NCBI GenBank assembly: GCA_963752935.1
Contig: CAVWAL010000004.1
Coordinates: forward strand, 320,386-384,385
Length of the DNA: 64,000 bases
Direction of reading: 5' to 3'
Source of the DNA: RI-153 sp963752935
GTDB lineage: Bacteria; Chloroflexota; Anaerolineae; Caldilineales; Caldilineaceae
The translations under genes were made by a program, and so were the position numbers. Within the stretch, counting starts at the first letter, position 1, and each line of letters starts with the position of its first letter. The notes beneath the pieces are model-generated. The model saw only the letters and a program-made list of their open reading frames with translations, was not told where the DNA came from and did not search any database. Below are positions 56,216 through 63,988 of this stretch, in pieces.

Positions 56216-57472
56216 ATGAACGAGAAACACAATACCCAGATTTCGACAGCATATCAGGCGCAACAGGCCATCCGCAGCTTGCTGGCAGGCAACTTGCCTG
56301 GCGATATTCCGCCGGATTCGTGCGGTAAGTGGTCCGCAGTGGTTGGTAAGGCAACAGAGACATACAAGAAAGAAGGGTCAGCAGCTGCACAGCAGTACAT
56401 CATGCAGCAGAGTGCGCAGGACGATGAACTCCTCTTCCTTGTTTGCGGTGGCAACGTCGAAGATCTTCCATCACTACCGGAACTCTTGTCCATCGACCTG
56501 GGTGACGAGCGGAAACTCGTTAGTTGGGCAGAGATGGCGGAAGTCTATGGATCGATTGAATGGGCTTGGTATCCGTGGATCGCAAATGGCTTTGTCACTA
56601 TGTTGGCAGGAGAAAGCGGAGCTGGCAAGTCCATATTCGCCTTGAACGGGCTGATTCGGCCGTACCTCACAGGTGGTGCCTGGCCGGACGGCACTGAGTT
56701 TACCGGTGAGACAGGATCGGTACTCTGGATAGAGACTGAAGCCGGGCAGGCAATGAACATCCAGCGTGCCAAGAGCTTTAACCTACCGCTAGAGAGACTG
56801 GTTTCCATCCAGACGGGTGATAGCTTTGATAGCGTGATTGATGACGATGCATTTCGTCAGGCGGTTCTTCAGGTAGCTCAGGATGACAACATCAAGCTAA
56901 TCGTCATTGATAGCCTCTCCGCTGGTCACTCCAGAGACGAGAACAGCAAGGCGATGATTGATGTTCTGAAGCCATGGGCGGTGTTGTCTGCTGCAACTAA
57001 GAAACCGGTACTTATTGTTCACCACTTCAATCGGCTGATTGTTCCGCCTGGACAAGTACCCACACTACGCAATGTTCGTGGACACGGATCGATTTTGCAG
57101 ACGGCGCGCGTCATCCTCTCCGTAGATGTGCCAGAAAAAGAACATCCGGAGATCATGCGTCTTGCAATGCTTAAGAACAATCCGTCACCGGAACGCCTCG
57201 CTCCGTTGACCTATCGTCATCGAGACACAGGTATCGAACTGGTGGATCTACCGGAAACCACAACAGCGCCTCGACTGACGAAGCAGCAGCAAGCAGAGAA
57301 GTTTCTAATCGATCTGCTCGCAAATGGGCCTGTGCCATCTTCCGAGATGAACAATCGTTTGCAGGATGCTGGTCTGCTGGATGCTGCCAAGAAGGTGAAA
57401 ACTCAAGTGGGCGTCGTGTCTACTTACATTGATGGTATCCCGCATTGGAGTCTGGAAGCTGTTTCGCTATAA
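56216..57472 (+). CDS. RepA-like hexameric ATPase (AAA_25/KaiC-RecA fold)
   Basis: 418 residues from the ATG at 56216 (TTAGGAGTTTACATA upstream). A RecA-fold core begins near residue 130: MLAGESGAGKSIFALNGL (Walker A), GSVLWIETEAGQA, IKLIVIDSLSAGHSRDENSKA (Walker B, in parts), PVLIVHHFNR, then GHGSILQTARVILSV. This is the layout of plasmid RepA-type replicative helicases. The C-terminal 70 residues look like a winged-helix domain (KFLIDLLANGPVPSSEMNNRL, in parts). It is followed by a repeat-rich gap and a primase gene, which supports a replication role. Confidence 0.82.
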   Translation: MNEKHNTQISTAYQAQQAIRSLLAGNLPGDIPPDSCGKWSAVVGKATETYKKEGSAAAQQYIMQQSAQDDELLFLVCGGNVEDLPSLPELLSIDLGDERKLVSWAEMAEVYGSIEWAWYPWIANGFVTMLAGESGAGKSIFALNGLIRPYLTGGAWPDGTEFTGETGSVLWIETEAGQAMNIQRAKSFNLPLERLVSIQTGDSFDSVIDDDAFRQAVLQVAQDDNIKLIVIDSLSAGHSRDENSKAMIDVLKPWAVLSAATKKPVLIVHHFNRLIVPPGQVPTLRNVRGHGSILQTARVILSVDVPEKEHPEIMRLAMLKNNPSPERLAPLTYRHRDTGIELVDLPETTTAPRLTKQQQAEKFLIDLLANGPVPSSEMNNRLQDAGLLDAAKKVKTQVGVVSTYIDGIPHWSLEAVSL

Positions 57473-57482
57473 CGGTGCACGG

Positions 57483-57777
57483 AGTGCGCCTCGAAATGGT
57501 TGCACTCCTGCACTCTTGCACTCGACCTGAGGATGGGCTTGGTAAAGAAAGACGCCTGGCCCATGTAAAACCGGTGCTGCTTTTCCAGGTTTTGCGTCAG
57601 GTGTGAAGAAGGTACAGTTAACCGGTGGTCTGTGTATTGAGCATGGTCTCCAGGCAAGGCAGAGTTGAATCAGGCCAGGTAAAGAGAAAAACGACCACCC
57701 TCTTCTCTTTGCCTGGCCGCTAAGTAAAGCTAGATCAAGTGCAGAAGTGCAGAAGTGCACGATCTGTGAGGCGCACT
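57483..57777. repeat. candidate replication origin: inverted pair of triple iteron-like repeats
   Basis: The left arm has AGTGCGCCTC (57483-57492), eight bases, then TGCACT at 57501, 57509 and 57517. The right arm is its mirror: AGTGCA at 57738, 57746 and 57754, eight bases, then GAGGCGCACT (57768-57777). All spacings are identical, and the whole is a dyad centred at 57630. The arms flank about 215 bases that contain a 16 bp stem-loop. It lies between the repA-like and primase genes. Confidence 0.7.
57673..57718. repeat. 16 bp stem-loop inside the origin-like region
   Basis: GGCCAGGTAAAGAGAA (57673-57688) pairs with TTCTCTTTGCCTGGCC (57703-57718) with one T-G pair and a 14 base loop. It could be a primase loading structure, an attenuator or a terminator. 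Confidence 0.7.
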
Positions 57778-57804
57778 GGTCGCACTCTGAAAGTTGAGGA
57801 AAGA

Positions 57805-58845
57805 ATGAGAATCAAACAAGAAGATATTGAAGCCGTAAAAGCGTCAGTCAGTCTCGTGGACCTGGTCGAGAAGCGGCTTGGTCCACCTAAAAAGATCGAG
57901 GGCAATTGCCACGTATGGCTGTGTCCCTTCCACGGTGAGGACAGCCCCAGTTTCAAAGTGTTTCATGATACCAACAAGTACTACTGCTTTGGTTGTGGCG
58001 CTCAGGGTGACGCGGTAACCTGGTTGCAGAAAACCGAAGGCTTGGGCTTTCGAACTGTCGTTCAGCAGATCCATCGTGCGGCGGAGCAAGCTCCCAACGC
58101 GGTTGTCGTCCGCAATCCTGCTTCCACGGCGCGAACCAGGACACCTGATGACAAGTGGCAGCTTGCGGCGCAACGGTTCGTCGAACAGTGCGAGCGAGAA
58201 CTGTGGAGCGGACACGGCCAGCGACAGAGAGAGTATCTTTCGCAGCGCGGATTGACCGATGAGACGGTGCGGATCGCACGTCTTGGCTACAATCAGCACG
58301 GGTTCGCATTGTCGCCAGGAGAGTGGGGTCTGCCGGCTGATATGCAAATGTCGAGCCGTTACGTCGGCGTGGGCATCATCATCCCCTGGTATATTGACGG
58401 CAAACTATGGGCGGTCAACCGTCGCCAGCACCTGAATCCAGAGCAGGAAAAGGAGGGTGTCCCACGTTACATTATGCTGCGGGGTAGCAAAAAGGGACTT
58501 TACCAGATAGGCGCATTTGATCTCAGCCGTCCCCTGGTCCTGGTTGAGGGTGAGATCGACGCCTTGACGGTTCACCAGGAGGCAGGCGATCTAGTAACAG
58601 TCGCCGCAACAGGAAGCGTCTCTGGTGCACGAGCAGAGCAATGGCGAGCACTGCTGGCACAAGCGCCTCTTGTTCTGCTGGCCTTTAACGCTGACGTGCA
58701 GGGCGATGAGGGAGCCGAATACTGGCTGAAACAGCTTCCTAACGCTCGTCGATGGAGGCCATTAGTGGATGATGTCAACACCATGCACCAGCGTAACTTC
58801 CCTATTCATCGTTGGGTTGAGATTGGCCTGAAGAAATTCAAGTAA
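57805..58845 (+). CDS. DnaG-like primase with CHC2 zinc finger and TOPRIM domain
   Basis: 346 residues from the ATG at 57805 (GAGGAAAGA upstream). The N-terminal zinc finger has VWLCPFHGEDSPSF and YYCFGCGAQGDAVTW. A short helical linker follows (LSQRGLTDETVRIARLGY), then an RNA-polymerase/TOPRIM part with VGVGIIIPWYIDG, LVLVEGEIDALTVHQ (catalytic glutamate) and FNADVQGDEGAEYW (D-x-D region, with Asn at the first usual Asp). The DnaB-binding C-terminus of chromosomal DnaG is missing, as in phage and plasmid primases. It should prime replication of the element. Confidence 0.87.
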   Translation: MRIKQEDIEAVKASVSLVDLVEKRLGPPKKIEGNCHVWLCPFHGEDSPSFKVFHDTNKYYCFGCGAQGDAVTWLQKTEGLGFRTVVQQIHRAAEQAPNAVVVRNPASTARTRTPDDKWQLAAQRFVEQCERELWSGHGQRQREYLSQRGLTDETVRIARLGYNQHGFALSPGEWGLPADMQMSSRYVGVGIIIPWYIDGKLWAVNRRQHLNPEQEKEGVPRYIMLRGSKKGLYQIGAFDLSRPLVLVEGEIDALTVHQEAGDLVTVAATGSVSGARAEQWRALLAQAPLVLLAFNADVQGDEGAEYWLKQLPNARRWRPLVDDVNTMHQRNFPIHRWVEIGLKKFK

Positions 58846-58849
58846 CCAC

Positions 58850-58875
58850 GCAGGGGAGCCGTTTGGTTCCCCTGC
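58850..58875 (+). terminator. hairpin after the primase gene
   Basis: The stem GCAGGGGAGCC / GGTTCCCCTGC has a four base loop and starts three bases after the stop codon. The T-tract is weak. Confidence 0.65.
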
Positions 58876-59314
58876 CTTCCCCAATCCATCCCTGCTTCCC
58901 CTTTACCTGGCCCATAGCCAACGGGAATTTGTGGGTTGCGCGTGGAAGCTCCTTTTTGTGAAAGAATGACAACCCCGTTCCTCTAGTTGTTCTAAACGTT
59001 TAGTAAAAGACAGCCTAGCTGTAACCTTCCCCAATAACGCTCAACAAACCGTGCTCTTTTCGCTTATTCGGTTTGTCGACCTGTTGCCGCCTATAGAGGC
59101 CCCTCCGGCACAAAAGCCCCTAATAGGTGAGGATGGGCAGGGTCAAAAGTGAACCTACCCCCCTCAACTTATTCAGCGTCTTCGTGGGATACGAATCCTC
59201 TTCGTCGTATTCTGCGCAGACACCCGGAATCCCAAGGGCAATGACGATGACATGACACCCAACAACAACTGAATAAGCACCACCACAACAACTGAATACC
59301 GCAGTTTACACCCC
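58876..59314. other. non-coding stretch before a strong terminator
   Basis: No convincing reading frame. It contains the palindrome CTAAACGTTTAG (58992-59003) and a direct repeat ACAACAACTGAATA at 59262-59275 and 59285-59298. A small RNA ending at the next terminator is possible, but I found no clear promoter. Confidence 0.45.
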
Positions 59315-59341
59315 GCCCAGGCACTTCGCCTGGGCTTTTTT
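59315..59341 (+). terminator. strong Rho-independent terminator
   Basis: The stem GCCCAGGC / GCCTGGGC has a five base loop and is followed by TTTTTTG. No protein gene precedes it directly. Confidence 0.85.
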
Positions 59342-59375
59342 GTTTACCCATCTTTTCAATCTGGAGGCAATCACA

Positions 59376-60288
59376 ATGCAATCCCTGTCCGAGTTACACC
59401 AGATTTTGACGTTTGCATCGGCAACGCTTGAGCCACTGCGTCTCTACACCGAACCCACAGGCAAGTACACTGGTGGCATCAGCGTTGATGACGGGCGCTA
59501 CCGGGTCATGGGCTACCGTCTCAACGGTGGTGAACGTCAAGCTGGAAGCCTTGAGATTGACGGCTGGCTCTCTCCGTTCTGGCGAGTCATGGAGCAGGAT
59601 GGCTGGCAGGTGGCCCACAAGAACCGCAGCAGCAAGGGGCAGTTCGTCTGGACCCTGGAGCCGGTGCAACGAGTGCAAGGTGCAGGGTGTCCCCACCACA
59701 GCGGACCTGCTCGACTATGTGGAGAAGGTCCGTCCTCTGGCCGGAGACCGTGCGCAGCGTGCGCTCGACATTGCCGTCAGCGGCAAGGTCACCCAACTGC
59801 CGGTCGATGAGAGCGGTAATGATCGATGGCAGGTGAAGGGCAGCCGTGACGATCAGTACACCGTCAGCATTCACGGCAAGTCCTGCACCTGTCCCGATGC
59901 TGAGAACGGCGCACCCCGCTGGATGGATGGTCCCCTCTGCAAGCACCGCCTGGCCGTCATGTACATCGTCCGCTGGCAGGAAGCGACGGCCAGGCAACTG
60001 GCAGCAGCGGCAGAGACGGAAACCCCGGTTCAGCGGTGCAGGTCGCCGTACCCACGGCATACGTGACACTGGTTCCACCTGCCACCCCGTATCAGAAGGT
60101 TGGCGCTGGTGTCTGGTGCGTGGGTTCGGTCGTCTACCACGCATTCCACAGAAGAGTTCTCCACTGCGCTGACGCCGCCTGCAAAGCGGGCATGGTCGTC
60201 GCTCGCTGCAACGCACTGCCTTTCCTCTACACAAACACGCAGAGCAGTCACGTATCCCATGGGAACCGTCTCAAACGTCGCCCAGTGA
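59376..60288 (+). pseudogene. SWIM zinc finger protein, frameshifted
   Basis: The ATG at 59376 has CTGGAGG upstream. The first frame begins SLSELHQILTFASATLEPLRL (in parts). A shift near 59668 leads to TTADLLDYVEKVRPLAGDRAQ and the SWIM finger SCTCPDAENGAPRW then LCKHRLAVMY (C-x-C...C-x-H). Further shifts near 60030 and 60095 give a tail ending GTVSNVAQ. SWIM proteins bind DNA or proteins; on mobile elements they often sit with recombination genes, as here before a Rad52-like gene. Confidence 0.7.
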
Positions 60289-60335
60289 ATCCCATTGCCG
60301 TAACTTCATACAACCTATCGATAGGAGACACTTCA

Positions 60336-61129
60336 ATGACTACCCTTCACCAGCACGACCTCTTGAAAGCACTAGCCCAGCCATTTCATCCCGTCTACAT
60401 CACCTGGAAACCAGGCGCACTGAACCGTGAGAAGGACAAGGCGCTGGCGCTGGCCTACGCCGATCTGCGTGCCTACCAGCAGCGTCTGGACGAAGTGTGC
60501 GGCCTGAACTGGTCGGTCAGCTACACGCCGTGGGGAGACCGCCTCATCTGCACCTGACCATCGATGGCGTCATTCGCTCTAGCACCGGCGAGTCTGACAG
60601 CCGTTCTGAGAAGTCGGAAATCGGCGGTACGGCTGCTGAAGCCCAGGCATTCAAGCGTGCCTGCGCCATGTTCTCGCTGGGCCGCTATCTCTACGGCCTG
60701 CCCAGCACCTGGGTGGAGTACGACAACGACCGCAAGCAGTTCACCGCACAGGGCAAGGGCAAGCTCGACACCATCATCGCCGAGCACTACCGGCGCAGTG
60801 TCGCAGAGATCAAGACCAACGGGGCGAAGATGATAGTCACTCCTCCGCATGAGTCAGCGTCTGCTGGGAATACGAGCAATGGGACGGCAGGCGAATCGAC
60901 GCAAGTCGGCGATCTGCCCAACCTGATCACCGCAAGCCAGTTGGTCGAACTGGAGGGAATGGCACAGGAGGTGTACCAGAAGAACAGGGAGCCGGAGCTT
61001 AAGCGCCTGACTGCGTATGTAACCAACGGGCGCACGGACGACCACACGCAGCTACAGCAGGCCGAAGCCGCCAAACTCATCGATGGTCTGATCAACAAGC
61101 TGGCGAAGCGCAGTCCGATTCGCAGCTAA
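60336..61129 (+). pseudogene. Rad52-family single-strand annealing protein, one frameshift
   Basis: The ATG at 60336 follows ATAGGAGACACTTCA. The first frame has LKALAQPFHPVYITWKPG, YADLRAYQQRLDEVCGLNWSVSY (in parts). After a shift near 60545 the frame continues with TLTIDGVIRSS, GGTAAEAQAFKRACAMFSLGRYL (in parts) and LPSTWVEYDNDRKQF, the core of the Rad52/Rad22 SSAP family. The C-terminal tail is variable and helical. Such proteins anneal complementary single strands during phage or plasmid recombination. Joined length is about 264 residues. Confidence 0.83.
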
Positions 61130-61158
61130 CCGCATGTCCAACAACTTCATACCCATCT

Positions 61159-61194
61159 GAAAGACCCCAGGGGCATCGTCCTTTGGGGTCTTTC
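61159..61194 (+). terminator. terminator after the Rad52-like gene
   Basis: The stem GAAAGACCCCA / TGGGGTCTTTC is followed by TCATTTC. The radC start lies about 20 bases further on. Confidence 0.7.
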
Positions 61195-61215
61195 TCATTT
61201 CAGGAGACAAGTGCC

Positions 61216-61938
61216 ATGAGCGCACAACCAACGCTCTTCGACTTGCAGAAACAGCAGTCCACCCAGCCGCTCACGCTCCACGAATTGCCGGAGGCCGAAC
61301 GTCCGCAGACACGGGTAGAGAACTATGGCACCGCTGCATTGTCCTTGCGTGAGTTGCTGGCCGTCCTCGTCGGTGGCAATGACTGCTTCACCGTGGCCGA
61401 CTCTATCCTGCGTCGGGCCGGCAGCATCAACGAGATTGCCCGCCTCACCTTCCACGAACTGACCACCATCCCCGGCGTCGGGCCAACCCGTGCCGCTCGA
61501 ATCAAGGCCACTGTCGAGATTGCCTGCCGCTTGCAGAACAGCATGCCCGACCAGCATCCGCAGATTCGTAGCCCTGCCGATATCGCCAACATGCTCTTGG
61601 TAGAGATGGGTCTGCTGGACCATGAGCAGTTGCGCATCGTCCTGCTCGATACCAAGAACCGGGTGCTGGACGTGGTGACGCTCTACAAAGGCAGTCTCAA
61701 CACAGCCGTCATTCGAGTGGGCGAGGTCTTCAAGGATGGACTGCGCCGCAATGTGGCCGCCATCATCATCGTCCACAACCATCCCAGCGGCGACCCCACC
61801 CCATCGCCCGAAGATGTGCGGGTCACCGAGAAGATTGTGCAGGCAGGCGAACTGCTCAACATCGACGTGCTCGATCATCTGGTCATCGGCCACAACCGCT
61901 ACGTAAGTCTCAAGGAGCGGGGCCTGGGCTTCCGATGA
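61216..61938 (+). CDS. radC: RadC family JAB/MPN+ protein
   Basis: 240 residues from the ATG at 61216 (CAGGAGACAAGTGCC upstream). A helix-hairpin-helix part (LTFHELTTIPGVGPTRAARI in parts) precedes the JAMM-like metal site HNHPSGDPTPSPED. The N-terminus contains the UPF0758 pattern RVENYGTAALSLRELLAVLVG (in parts). RadC proteins are common on mobile elements; a DNA-repair role is disputed, and the domain is metalloprotease-like. Confidence 0.93.
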   Translation: MSAQPTLFDLQKQQSTQPLTLHELPEAERPQTRVENYGTAALSLRELLAVLVGGNDCFTVADSILRRAGSINEIARLTFHELTTIPGVGPTRAARIKATVEIACRLQNSMPDQHPQIRSPADIANMLLVEMGLLDHEQLRIVLLDTKNRVLDVVTLYKGSLNTAVIRVGEVFKDGLRRNVAAIIIVHNHPSGDPTPSPEDVRVTEKIVQAGELLNIDVLDHLVIGHNRYVSLKERGLGFR

Positions 61939-61966
61939 GTTTCACAACACAACCGAATAGTGACAT

Positions 61967-62005
61967 ACGGGCTGCTGTCATGGCGACAGTGGCCCGTTCT
62001 CTTTT
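61967..62005 (+). terminator. terminator after radC
   Basis: The stem ACGGGC-tg-CTGTC / GACAG-tg-GCCCGT is followed by TCTCTTTT. Confidence 0.7.
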
Positions 62006-62044
62006 ACCCAGCTACCACAAGGCTCAATAAAAGGAGAAGATGCA

Positions 62045-62865
62045 ATGCGTTTCTATGGACAGGCAGAACAGACCGGTCAGATGTTACTGAAGGCATTTGA
62101 GGAAGGACGAGTACCCGCAGCCTGGCCCCCATCTTCATCAAGCACAATGCAGACATTCGTTACTGCTCTGCTGGTCATGGCTCAATCAGTTGGTCGTAGC
62201 GCTGCATGGCTATAGCGATGCACGCAGCTACAAGGGCTGGCAGGAGCTTGGCCGTCAGGTACGCAAAGGGGAGAAGGCGTTCTACATCTTGGAGCCGATG
62301 CGAGTCACCAGGGTCGACGAAGAGACCGGCGCAGAATACTCCATGCTGATGGGGTTCAAATCAGGCGCACGCTTTGGCATCGAACAGACCGATGGGGATC
62401 CGTTGCCCGAATGGCTGCGAACAAAAGCCTTTCTCTCATACCCTGCCGCTTCCTCAAGGTGGCGCAGGCGACTGGGGCATTCGGGTCAACACCTACAACG
62501 GAGAAGCGCGCTGAAGCGCTACGGCGTATTCCGGGTATACACGAGTGGTGACGAGGCGATTGCGCTGGGCGTGGAGAACCTCTCCACCTGGACGCACGAA
62601 CTGGTGCATGCCGCTGATCACCGATTGGGCAACCTTACAGAAAAGGGACAACACTGGTCATCGGAGACCGTGGCCGAACTGGGCGGCTGTATTCTCCTGC
62701 ACATCCTCGGCAAGTCGGAAGAGGCCGACATGGTGGGGCGTGGGAGTACATTCAGCGCTATGCCATCGAGCAACAAGATGGAGCCACTAACGTGCATGCG
62801 TCAAGATGCTTGACCGCACCTGTCAGGCCGTTGCTCTCATCCTGGATACGGCGTTGAAGGTATGA
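62045..62865 (+). pseudogene. ArdC-like antirestriction protein, several frameshifts
   Basis: The ATG at 62045 follows AAAAGGAGAAGATGC. Joined segments give the ArdC N-terminal single-strand-DNA-binding domain (LLKAFEEGRVPAA, LAPIFIKHNADIR, WSWLNQLVVALHGYSDARSYKGWQELGR in parts, VRKGEKAFYILEP). A zincin-like metallopeptidase domain follows with TWTHELVHAADHRLG (HExxH) and SSETVAELGGCILL. The last frame ends MLDRTCQAVALILDTALKV at 62865. Shifts are needed near 62110, 62160, 62440-62520, 62735 and 62800. ArdC proteins protect incoming mobile DNA from type I restriction. Confidence 0.78.
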
Positions 62866-62873
62866 GGAAAGAG

Positions 62874-62914
62874 AATGCCCACAACATTCTCAGATCTCCG
62901 AAGTTGTGGGCATT
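62874..62914 (+). terminator. hairpin between convergent ardC-like and integrase genes
   Basis: The stem AATGCCCACAAC / GTTGTGGGCATT has a 17 base loop and is followed by GTTCTG. It may serve both strands. Confidence 0.65.
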
Positions 62915-62949
62915 GTTCTGCCAGTTGTCGTCACTGACCTGGGAGAGGT

Positions 62950-63873
62950 CTAGAGTTTCCAGTTGTCGACAGGGCTGGCGACTTTCTGTGCTTCTTCCAG
63001 ATCAATGGATGCTACGTTGATGTACTCCATCACCGTTTCCATCGATTCGTGGCCCAACATCTTTTGCAGTTCAAAGGCGCTACCCCGGTTACGCAGGAAG
63101 GTGATGGCGAACGTATGGCGGAAGCGGTGCGGGTGAACATTCGCCACCCCGGCGCTTTCACCGATAATCTGAAGCGTGTGGCGCAGGTTGTTGCGCTCCA
63201 GATGCCGGCCTGTCTTGGCCTCAAAGAGTGGATCATCCGGCTGGGTGTCAGGGCGACTCGACAGGTAACGCCAGATGGCACGCCGTGCGCCTGTGCCGAT
63301 AAAGAGGATGCGTTTCTTGTTGCCCTTTCCCTTGCGGACGAACAGGCGTCCCCGTTCGTTGTCGTAGTCGCTGATCTTCATGTCGCAGAGTTCACTTGCC
63401 CGCAGGCCGCAGTCGAGTAGGGTGAGCAAAATCGCCTTGTCTCTGGCTGCTGTGGGTCGCTTGCTCTGAATACGCTTCCCGTTGCGAGTGGTCCATTCAG
63501 CGGAATACTCTGCTGCTTTCAGCATCGCCTTAATCTGCTCGAATGTAAACGGCTCAATGGGGGCTTTGGTGAAATGGGGTCGCTTGACTTTGTTTCTGAT
63601 GACATGTGGTGCATCGATCTCCTTCTCCGCCCAGGTCCACAGACTGGAAAGACAGATCCAGTAGTCATGGAGCGTGCGGTCAGAGACCTTGTACGTCTCC
63701 CGAATGTAGGCCAAGTATGCACGGATGTCTATGTGGGTGATGTCCGTGAATTCGACATCACCAAGGAACGTCTGCAACCGACGATAGACCATTCTGTAGG
63801 TGCCCAGGGTGTTTGGACTGAACTCCTGGAGCTTGACCAACCAGTAGCCTTCTAATGCCTTACTGAGCTTCAC
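62950..63873 (-). CDS. tyrosine recombinase / integrase, intact
   Basis: 307 residues. An N-terminal SAM-like domain spans residues 1-90 (FSPNTLGTYRMVYRRLQTFLG in parts). The catalytic domain has all key residues: Arg in CGLRASELCDM, Lys in RKGKGNKKR, HRFRHTFA (HxxR), GHESMETVMEYINV (His and nucleophilic Tyr). It faces inward from the right edge of the island, where an integrase near an attachment site is expected. It differs from the left recombinase, so two elements or two integration systems may be present. Confidence 0.93.
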   Translation of the reverse strand: MKLSKALEGYWLVKLQEFSPNTLGTYRMVYRRLQTFLGDVEFTDITHIDIRAYLAYIRETYKVSDRTLHDYWICLSSLWTWAEKEIDAPHVIRNKVKRPHFTKAPIEPFTFEQIKAMLKAAEYSAEWTTRNGKRIQSKRPTAARDKAILLTLLDCGLRASELCDMKISDYDNERGRLFVRKGKGNKKRILFIGTGARRAIWRYLSSRPDTQPDDPLFEAKTGRHLERNNLRHTLQIIGESAGVANVHPHRFRHTFAITFLRNRGSAFELQKMLGHESMETVMEYINVASIDLEEAQKVASPVDNWKL

Positions 63874-63940
63874 AATGAGCCTCCTGACGATGAGGTTTGA
63901 GGTTTATTGTGAGCAGGCGACGAAGAGGCAAAAAGCAAAA

Positions 63941-63988
63941 CCTCCGACCTCATAGTCTGCCATTTACGGCTAACTATGAAGTCGGAGG
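63941..63988. repeat. 16 bp inverted repeat upstream of the right integrase
   Basis: CCTCCGACCTCATAGT (63941-63956) and ACTATGAAGTCGGAGG (63973-63988) pair with one mismatch across 16 bases. The position is suited to a recombinase-binding core or attachment site. Confidence 0.7.

Noticed and set aside
57483..57777. CRISPR-like repeats
   Set aside because: The units are only six bases at an 8 base period and there are no spacers or cas genes; iteron-like repeats explain them better.
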